In this document: positions 56,449 to 64,000 of the stretch, one piece after another
How positions within the stretch are numbered: position 1 is the first letter of the stretch
How the letters are laid out: each line of letters opens with the position of its first letter
From: Teleogryllus oceanicus
Lineage: Eukaryota; Arthropoda; Insecta; Orthoptera; Gryllidae
Reading direction: 5' to 3'
Assembly (NCBI GenBank): GCA_964035755.1
Contig: CAXIVR010000006.1
Span: 71,430,137-71,494,136 of the forward strand
DNA: 64,000 nt
Program-made: the position numbers and the translations under genes
Notes under the pieces: model-generated
The model's database searches: none
What the model was told of the DNA's origin: nothing
Seen by the model: the letters and a program-made list of their open reading frames with translations, nothing else

Positions 56449-58450
56449 GTAAGTAAGAAACATTTCATTTTACGCTGTGGAAAAATACTCTAAGGAGTAA
56501 CACGTGACTAATTCTTGCGAAAAAGATCACGTGTCAGCTGCGGATTAGAAATGGTGCCTTGCGTTTCTTCCAAGGTGACCCATCGAACGGTTTCTTCGTG
56601 ACTACCTGAGAAATGGAGAATATTTATATGTTAAAGAAAAATACTACACCAAATTGTTAACATTGTAAGAAAGTATTTATAGCATTCGTGAATATAAGGA
56701 TCAGTTAATTTAAGTAATCGTGTTTCTTATTTGTGGTCATAAAGAGAAATTTTAAAAAAAGAAAAAATTACTGTTAAAGCTCTAACTTCCACGAGTTTCA
56801 TTCGATTTTGTAATAATGCACTGCGGTATTTTGTTAGGTGTGTTTCAGGTCAAATTATAGATACATTTTTAAAAGTAGATATTCTTTTCTTTAATGTTGT
56901 AAGGTTCAGGTAAGGTTAATTATTGCATGTTAGTGAAAATGTGTTTGGACTGGCAAGACTGCTAATTGCTTATTAAAGATAGGAAATATTGTGACGGCAT
57001 ATCAAATGGTATTCAACTTTTTTGAAGTCAAGTGTTCACTTTAATTATGTGGTATATGAACTGTTTGGTTTTTATAAGGGTCTTTTTGTGTATTTTGCGC
57101 AAAACATGTAATTTTGTTTCCGAGAGAGAAGAGTAATAGATTTACAGTGAGTTTTACGATTTGTATTGTTGGGTGAAGTCAATTGTATTGAGCGTGTATT
57201 CCAAGTTGAAAGTTTAATTTTGAAATAGTATGCAGCAACTCACAAATATTTTCAACCACTGATAATTTAGCAGAATAATTTTGGATTAGGAATATTAAAA
57301 CAAGTAAATAGATGGTACCTACTGTATTAAATAGACCCCCCCTCCGAACATTCCGCACTTTTTCAATGATTTCTTTAAAAGAGAATAATTCTTCCCGAAC
57401 AAGCAACAATCGCAATGATTGATAACCCAATATTAAACAAATTTTAAAATAATGATTTCATTGCAAATTTGTTAGATTGAATAAAATCCAGTTTTGCCAT
57501 CGTACCAAGATTTTTAAAGCGTTTCAATATTGTCTTAAGGGAGTCCAGAAGGTTTATTTTAAAAAAATGAAAAGATATCGAAAAATAAGCGTGCTTTGAG
57601 AATTTAAAACAGAATGTCTTACGACATTGCGACATCCCCCCACCCGTTGCTTGAGAAAGGCAGAGCTCGCCACATAAAATAAGGCGTCATTGAAATGAAT
57701 TGAATTGAATGATATACCTGGATAGTGGCCAAATCTAGCGATGACCCGAAAAAAATGCCACATCTCGACACTGACAGATATATTTTTTCGATCGTATTTC
57801 GTCCTCAAATATTTTTGTGACAACACAAACAATGCACGCCTCTCGGTAGCAACATCTACATAAACGTCAACTGCTGAGAGTCAGAGAAATGCAAAGAGTA
57901 CTCGTATGAAGTTACGATCATATTGGTTCTGTGTTCGGCTGAAGAATCTTTGTGTTCGAACGGTCAACGTATACTGCCGCACGGTAGAGATCACAGTGTA
58001 TTTGATTGCCATCCGTTTTCAAATAGACATGACGAAATTAGACATCAAGTTTTGAAATTTTAACTCAAATGGGTCATGTAATTCATGCAAAAAGATTGAA
58101 ACTGCTCGCTGAGAGTTATGATTGATTCGGAATAGATTTGAAATGCGAAAGAGATGTTTGTAAAAATAACTTCACAATCCTATTGAAGTAGATAGGATTA
58201 CTGCTGACGTTCTTGCTGTGATATCTTGAATCTCAAGTCTACCCAAATGTTCTCACTCAAAAACTGACAAAAAGGCGTTGTCTACGTTAATGCTGAATGG
58301 CTTAGCCGAATATTTTCACTTCGCTAAATACTAAATATTACAAATAATACTAAATTTAATTAATTAATAATACTAAAAATACTAAATTTGAAAATTCGGT
58401 CGTATTTGCCAGGACTTTTTCCACAAAGTTCAACCGACACTGCCTGCTCT
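56449..58450. other. AT-rich stretch, probable intron
   Basis: No repeat family seen elsewhere in the window and no supported exon. Confidence 0.4.
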
Positions 58451-58452
58451 CC

Positions 58453-58606
58453 ATTGTCCGATTTGAATATCGTGACAGATCATCAACTGGACGTGGTATC
58501 CAATTGGAAGCTTCGTTACGATTTTCGTTATTTTAGTTATGGAAGCTCCCAATTGGATAACCGCGTCCGAGCTGATGATCGGTCACAAGTCACTGCATTT
58601 AATTGG
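58453..58606. repeat. Palindromic element with 42-bp arms
   Basis: Arms 58474-58514 and 58542-58584 are inverted copies, about 85% identical (GATCATCA, TATCCAATTGG and GAAGCTTC-type blocks), around a 27-base loop. Weaker similarity extends outward to about 58453 and 58606. It could form a hairpin. Open frames across it are chance. Confidence 0.7.
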
Positions 58607-58609
58607 ACC

Positions 58610-59306
58610 ACAGTTAAAGAATTCAGTTATTAACGGCCGTGTTCGCCCGAACATGAATTTGGCCGAACACAGATACACTCCAACCGTACCCAGAGTTGCT
58701 TGCATTGTACCGCGCCATGGTTATGAGTTTTCGAACTTAACCCTCGGACCTCGGATTCTCAGTTTCATTTTACGTACGGAAAGTTTATTAAAGCTGTGTT
58801 CGTAAGAGATTAATATTTCACCGCGTGCTACCGGCTGGCTGATTAAGCAGTCAGTCAATCAATGCCGTGACAGAATTGTTAATATATCACCTCTGCTCTT
58901 ATAATTAATCAGCCAAGATCGTAGAACCATTTTGTCATTTATTCAAAATGTGACATGTTAATAATTTGGAAGCTTCTAGATCGTGGTCTTGCATTCATTA
59001 CATGATATGAAGGTTGTGTCAAAGAAAAAGTAATCATTAAATCGTAAAGTAAGTGCACTCAAACTGAAAATAATATATTATTACGGGTTATAATTAACGT
59101 ATGTTTTGTACTATTACAAAACAATAATACTAAAATATAATCCAAAATTATGTAATATTTTTCTTATAAATCAATGATGTGGATGATAAATTGAGATTCG
59201 CGGTAGGAGTCTCCTTAAGGACTTTTAAGACCACAACAATTCTCAGGATCATGATTATTATTTCACTTATAAAATTTTGTTGGTCTAGGAGCACCAATTC
59301 TAGCTA
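58610..59306. other. AT-rich stretch, nothing recognised
   Basis: No gene or repeat supported. Confidence 0.4.
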
Positions 59307-59569
59307 CAGAGAGCGAGAGAGCGAGAGAGCGAGAGAGGGAGAGAGGGAGAGAGGGAGAGGAGAGAGGAGAGAGGGAGAGAGGGAGAGAGGGGAGAGGGAG
59401 AGGAGGAGGAGAGGGAGAGAGGGAGAGAGGGAGAGAGGGAGAGGAGGGAGAGAGGGAGAGAGGGAGAGAGAGGGAGAGAGGGAGAGAGGGAGAGAGGGAG
59501 AGAGGGAGAGAGGGAGAGAGGGAGAGAGGGAGAGAGGGAGAGAGGGAGAGGGAGAGAGGGAGAGAGGAG

Positions 59570-59620
<51 letters not shown>
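59307..59620 (+). repeat. (GAGAGGGA)n / (GA)n purine tract, about 315 bp
   Basis: GAGAGGGA octamers with GAGAGC at the left and pure GA at the right end. Every base on the plus strand is purine apart from a few C in the first units. Arg/Glu-rich open frames are artefacts. Such mirror-like purine tracts can form triplex DNA. Confidence 0.95.
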
Positions 59621-59624
<4 letters not shown>

Positions 59625-59825
59625 ACCTATATTTAAGGAAACTAAATGATCGATTATTTCATATACAATTTTCTAGAAAATTAATTGACACCAATTGTCT
59701 TAATGTTAACCTCCGTAATACACAAGAAAAAAGTTTTAATCTCAAGGGTTTGTCTGTTCTCGTGAGAATATTAATCGAAATGCAGCTGTTCTGAGTGATC
59801 GTCTCCTTGCTAATTTGCTTCTTTC

Positions 59826-59834
59826 AACGATTCT

Positions 59835-59888
<54 letters not shown>

Positions 59889-60005
59889 TCTTTATTTATG
59901 GCGAGGCTCAGACCATAGGGCCTGCTCTTCCGCCTAAGCACTGAATCTACATTAATACAGGGTAGTAATATATAAGAGGGGGAGGGCAAGTCTGGGAGTG
60001 CAAAA
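59826..60005 (-). mobile_element. Retroelement 3'-end-like sequence with (ATT)n tail
   Basis: On the minus strand, GCAGGCCCTATGGTCTGAGC and CCTCGCCATAAATAAAGACA run into a long (ATT)n tail (59826-59886 on the plus strand). This has the shape of a LINE or SINE 3' end. No coding or tRNA-like head was seen in the 120 bp upstream. Confidence 0.35.
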
Positions 60006-60009
60006 CTAG

Positions 60010-60776
60010 GGACCATCCCGGTATACGCGTTAAGCGATTGAGTAAACCCAGAAAAACCTCAATTAGAATGGCAGCTTATGGCTAAACATTATTAAAGCAG
60101 ACTATGATATGCAATATGATATTCCTTCCCCATCCTGTTTTCAATCTCATCCTTAGGACTAGGCATTGGGTCGATCCCATCATCATATAGTTCATCGCGC
60201 ACAACAGGTGATTCAAAATTGCCTTTCGAATCACAGAATGACTGCTGCAACGCAGTCGTCGCGAGTTATCGTGTTTTCTCCTAAATCTTAAGCACATTCT
60301 CCCAGCAAATAAAAATCGCCCTACACATGATGACAAAACTTTTGAGCGGGCAGACAACGCCATTTCAACTCTACGTAAAAGGAAACTTTCGTGCATCAAA
60401 GCGGCGACTATACGAACAGTGACACGCCGAACAAATGAAGTCAGCACGTTACGGTTTCACGATTTTATCGTGATTATTTTGCATTTGTCCTCCACAAACC
60501 ATGCGGTTTATTTTATACATACGGTACCCTATTTTATATACACGTTAATACGACAAAAAATTAGCATGAGCGTATTGCATTTGATCATAAGACAGCCATA
60601 AACCTCCGCCTTTTCTTATAGTCAGTTTTATTGTTCTTGGATGTTTTTGAAAGGAAATACTTATTTCCAAATTTATTTTTCTAGAAAAAACATCATCATC
60701 ATCAACAAAAGTTCCACCTCGCAAATCCAAAGGCAATTTTGAATTACACGATGTTTTTGGGATTTGAATTGCACAG
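60010..60776. other. Mixed stretch, no supported gene
   Basis: Nothing recognised. Confidence 0.35.
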
Positions 60777-60780
60777 TGCA

Positions 60781-61185
60781 TGTTATATTCTGGGAGGAGG
60801 CATTGTTCTTCTCTATTCCTTATTGGAACGGGAGATCCGGTGCAGACCTCGTTTCCCTAACGAGGTTCAGGTATCTCTATCAGTGGGGAACCACCCCAGC
60901 TGGGACAAGCTCAAAATTCTGAACTGATCACCCAACATGTGTGATGATCACATGTCTATGTGTGTGTGTGTGTAAAGGGAGAGAGGGATCAAATGACGTA
61001 GAAGGAAATATTGCGTACAGTCCGTGGTCTTTTGCTTGTTGCTTCAATATTCGCCTGCTATTGATTGGAGAGATCACGGAAAACTACCGGTCAGGGCCGC
61101 CGGTTGCTGGAAGTCTCCTTCACCTAGACTATGTCGACCTAGCTATGTACCTGGTGTCCAAAATGCGAGAACATCGGTACTCAAA
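60781..61185 (-). mobile_element. SINE-A copy p, old and diverged
   Basis: Keeps CCCCAGCTGGGACAAGCTC, TGTGTGTGTGTGTAAAGGG, CAGTCCGTGG, TTCGCCTGCTATTGATTGG, ACGGAAAACTACCGGTCAG and a degraded head region (GTGTCCAAAATG). Both ends are unclear. Confidence 0.75.
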
Positions 61186-61189
61186 CCTC

Positions 61190-61472
61190 TCATGGCTCGC
61201 TCGCGGCTCATAGTGAAATCGCTAGCCTTTCACCAGTAAGGTCAGGGTTCGATTCCCGTCGAATCTCACGTGAAATTTCTTCTATCAAAACGAGTTTGGT
61301 TGCTTCACAAGGGCTAGTCCAACCTCCTGTGAAGTCTCCTAAACCCTACCCCTCTGGAATACAGAAGGCGCTTGAGAATAGGTACTTACGGAGATTTTAC
61401 TCCACGCTCAAAACTGGACCAGGGGTGAAAAGCCGCGTTGCGTCAATAAGTAAGATTAAGGACGTAACGAAT
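61190..61472 (+). mobile_element. tRNA-headed SINE-like unit of a third type
   Basis: The head has GGCTCATAGTG as a weak A box and a perfect B box GGTTCGATTCC (near 61247). A 200-bp body follows, ending in an A-rich stretch at about 61470. It lies between SINE-A copies p and q. No target duplication was found. Confidence 0.5.
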
Positions 61473-61484
61473 TAGAAAAAACAA

Positions 61485-61814
61485 ACGGGGAGCGGTAGCT
61501 CAGTGCATCAACTGATGCCACTGCAGCGCCTCTGACCGGGAGGTCTTAGGTTCGAGTCCTGATGGCGGTAGGATTTTCGATACTAGCTTTCCAGCTAGGT
61601 CGAATTCAGTCGCCGTCTGGAGGATAATTCTAGCGGTCGGCTGCTCTGATCGGTAGTTTCTCCGATCAACACCAGGCGAATGCCGGAGCAGTACCCTAAC
61701 AAACGGGCCACGGACCGCGCGCGATCTTTCCTTCATCTTCCTTGTCCTATCCTCTCTAAGCTAATCTCTAAGCAGTTGACGCGCCCGGAAACACGAAAAA
61801 AAACAAACCAAACC
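61485..61814 (+). mobile_element. SINE-A copy q, internally deleted, with 12-bp target duplication
   Basis: Intact head (GGAGCGGTAGCTCAGTGCAT) and B box GGTTCGAGTCC. The middle third, from the CA-repeat region to the AATGACC region, is missing, so TCCTCTCTAAGC joins near AGCAGTTGACGCGCCC. The tail is an A run with AAACC units. Perfect TAGAAAAAACAA repeats at 61473-61484 and 61815-61826 show it inserted as this 330-bp deletion form or lost the middle later. Confidence 0.85.
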
Positions 61815-61833
61815 TAGAAAAAACAACCAAAAA

Positions 61834-61898
61834 TCTTAGGACCTTCTACTCAGTGACACAGCAGGTGCAACAGCTGCCCTGAGCTATCCCAGTCGGTT
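61834..61898 (-). mobile_element. SINE-A copy r, head fragment
   Basis: Minus strand carries GGGATAGCTCAGGGCAGCTG and a B-box-region remnant (AGGTCCTAAGAT). Only the tRNA-like part remains. Confidence 0.55.
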
Positions 61899-61959
61899 TA
61901 TACGTGACTGCCCACCACATCCCTTCCCACCGTATCACCTCTGCTCGTAACGAGTATTG

Positions 61960-62640
61960 TAATCCTGGGGCTATGACGCCCAATCCATCTCGCCCAATAC
62001 GCAACTGGCGAACGCATCCATTCCGCACCGCCCGACTGCAGCGCTCGCGGCGACCGGGCGGCAGCCTCGGGAACTTGGCGTTGCACGGCCTCGCCGCCGC
62101 GCGGCGCCGGCGGTGTCAGTTTTATTTACCGGAGGCCAGCAATTTATAAGCACGTAATTCGGTGTTCTGGTCACTCATTTTAAACTTCGTTGCCCGAAAC
62201 ATCTGCCGGGAAACGCGAACCGCTCCAGCGTACGCACTTTTGAAATTCGAACGGGTCACGGGCAATACGATCCACGCGCATCGATTTGCAACGAAAGTGG
62301 ACATAATTTACTTTTTTTGCCTCCCCTCCTCGTCGTTTATAATTTAAAACGAAATTAGACCTAGAACCACTGCTGTTATGAACGAGTTGGCATTGTTATT
62401 TCGGGAGTAATTTTCGTACCAGCCAATCAAAGAGTTGATTCGATTTCTGGCGCTGTTTGGCGCTTTGAGGCCGTTGCTGCGTGGTGGTGTAATTAGACTG
62501 ATAATGAAGCGTGCAGAGAGCCTGTTTGACGGACGCTGAGTTGCACGGGCACCGCGGCTGCCGATGACAGAGGCTGGCTCGCGCAAGGTTTTGTGTTCGG
62601 AAGTCAGGCTTGTGTTGCTGTGGAAGCGGGAGGCTTTCGT
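61960..62640. other. GC-rich, non-repetitive block
   Basis: CpG-rich (61990-62120) and then of mixed composition, with blocks such as TTTATTTACCGGAGGCCAGC. No open frame has splice or domain support. It resembles conserved regulatory DNA more than a repeat. Confidence 0.3.
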
Positions 62641-63060
62641 TGATGAAAGTCCTAATTGTCGTGTTAGCTTTCTATTGTGCTGGTTAATGTTTTCTGCTGT
62701 CTAATTATGACTTTATTAATTCGTGACATGTATTTTATTCTGTGCCGGCAACGACAAGCAAGGCAATGATAATGGAGCAAAATGTGTGTAATATAATCAT
62801 TTTGATCAATGGTAGGAAGTTGACGCTAATCATTGAAAAATATACTGAGGTGGAGATACTGAAATGACCGGTATCTATCCCTTTCTTGTGTACGAGGCTA
62901 TAATGCATGCCTCCAATTTTTGGTGGTATCCATTCTCTATGAATTTTAATGTGCGAAAATGCAGAAAGTGCTTCATTAACTTAAGCAAATTTAGTAAATC
63001 AATATTTCTTCTTGATTGTCAATATATGTTTACAAATAAAAGTATCCAAAGTTTTTTATG
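62641..63060. other. AT-rich stretch, nothing recognised
   Basis: No supported gene. Confidence 0.4.
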
Positions 63061-63130
63061 GCAATCATTTATTCAGTAATTTCGCAACGTTTCGTAACTC
63101 GTTTTGTTACATCTTCAGGTGCTAAACGTA
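63061..63130 (-). ncRNA. Hammerhead ribozyme-like core 3
   Basis: Minus strand reads CUGAAGA (63118-63112), stem GUAAC/GUUAC around a 7-base loop, then GAAAC (63093-63089). It continues GUUGCGAAAUUACUG and AAUAAAUG. Both invariant boxes are intact. A stem III/cleavage triplet and the partner of stem I (AGCAC before CUGA) are not obvious, so it may be half of a dimeric or longer motif. The AATAAATG stretch after GAAACGTT recalls the 25.4-kb element (GAAACGTTAAGCAATAAAT). Confidence 0.45.
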
Positions 63131-63139
63131 GTGAGGGAA

Positions 63140-64000
63140 CGCTATCCCATTGAATTACCACGTCAGCAGAACATTCAAGGAAACATTACGAAATACCTCG
63201 CTCTCACACAGTTGATACCACATAACGTTATGTTTCGTGTCGAATAGCAAAAGTATTTTTTTAATTCACTGCCCTGATTGAGGCATGGCAGATGCTGTGT
63301 TAAAGCACCTGGTGTTCGTTTCATGAGTGAAGTAACTAGCCTTCGTAATTTTATTTAACGTTAATGAGAAGTATTAAATATTCTACAGTTAATATTGTAA
63401 CGTTGTTGCATGAGTAAAACAATTTTCCAATTTTACAAACAATTGATGTTTAGTCCGACTTTTTGAACTCGAACAAATGTTAAACTCGTACAGTCTTCAA
63501 CTTCCTAATCAAACATTAATATACTGTAATGTTTCTGAGAGCATTTTTTGGGACATGTTATAGAATTCACTTGTTTACAAAAATGAACCGCGATCCGAAG
63601 CCCACCGTCTCTTGTTTTGCTTTCGCCTCGTGCCGACACCCGTCGAGGTAGTAGTCTTGGCTGCATATTGGCCTCCGCACTCTCATCGGCGAACGCAAGG
63701 TTATTACCGGAACGTCCATTTAGGCCGCTTTGAAGCCAAGCACAATGCCGCATGTTTTCAGCTCATTTCCTGCCGGGACTCCGTCAGCGTCTTTCGACCC
63801 GCGGGACCCACCGGCCCTGCGGCGTCACCATCATCTCCAATTACTCCTGCAGGCTTTTTTCCCGCCGCCCCCGCCACCCCCGCCTCGGGGGCGTAATACT
63901 GGATAATACGCTCTGGACGGCGGCATCAAACGGCAACGCCTGGGGGCGCCTCGGCGACACCTTCTCCCCTGGGAAGGAAGGGCGGGGCACGGCGATGAGG
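63140..64000. other. AT-rich then GC-rich unique sequence to the window end
   Basis: AT-rich to 63580, then a CpG-rich block (63600-64000) with C-rich runs near 63850. A 94-codon plus-strand frame (63612-63896) ends in a Pro/Ala-rich tail driven by composition. No gene is supported. Confidence 0.3.

Noticed and set aside
59179..59649. 156-codon Arg/Glu-rich frame
   Set aside because: Translation of the GAGAGGGA repeat.

Overview
This window is animal nuclear DNA, most likely from an insect with a large, repeat-rich genome. It has AT-rich intergenic sequence, split genes with GT-AG introns, many tRNA-derived SINEs, TAA and TAAA microsatellites, a Dong/R4-type LINE and several TIR elements. 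I see no bacterial operons, rRNA or CRISPR. The insect order cannot be fixed from the sequence; a polyneopteran such as a roach, termite or stick insect is only a guess.

Genes are sparse. The best is a minus-strand gene at about 7.7-10.5 kb, possibly with 5' exons near 12.1 or 15.7 kb. Its three coding exons share phase and have good splice sites, and together they encode a 130-residue, apparently secreted proline-rich protein of unknown function. An alternative last exon at 8354-8669 is also in phase. A second gene probably starts on the plus strand at 55.5-56.45 kb: a CpG-rich promoter with an NRF1-type site, a short 5' exon, an intron with a perfect branch point, and an exon holding a strong-context ATG that ends in a consensus donor. 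The rest of that gene was not found.

Most of the remaining recognisable sequence is mobile. One SINE family (called SINE-A here, about 560 bp, tRNA-like head) has about 18 full or partial copies, several with clear 8-13 bp target-site duplications. At least three other tRNA-headed SINE-like units are present (1.6, 43.9 and 61.2 kb). At 51.2-55.0 kb three elements are nested: a SINE-A copy is split by a TA-flanked TIR element, which itself carries a 5'-truncated Dong/R4-like LINE bordered by TAA repeats. Other elements are a MITE pair (2.5 and 48.0 kb, opposite orientation), a probable solo LTR (32.1 kb), a Tc1-like helix-turn-helix fragment (45.3 kb), a palindromic element (58.5 kb), and inverted-arm elements at 3.9 and 25.4 kb. 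Those two, and the locus at 63.1 kb, carry hammerhead-ribozyme-like cores of the kind known from Penelope-like retroelements.

Layout: 0-4.2 kb small elements (SINE, MITE, inverted-arm element); 4.2-7.6 kb AT-rich and featureless; 7.6-16 kb the secreted-protein gene and its possible upstream exons; 16-21 kb SINE-A copies and a G-rich island; 21-32 kb AT-rich sequence with a decayed GTCC-motif repeat family, the 25.4-kb element, SINE-A copies and a GC-rich minisatellite; 32-39.5 kb solo LTR, C-rich island, SINE-A copies and a TAAA array; 39.5-51 kb mixed repeats and GC-rich unique blocks; 51-55 kb the nested insertion; 55-56.5 kb the gene start; 56.5-64 kb AT-rich sequence with microsatellites, more SINEs and GC-rich blocks that look like conserved non-coding DNA. 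C-rich, strand-asymmetric islands repeatedly lie against SINE-A copies.
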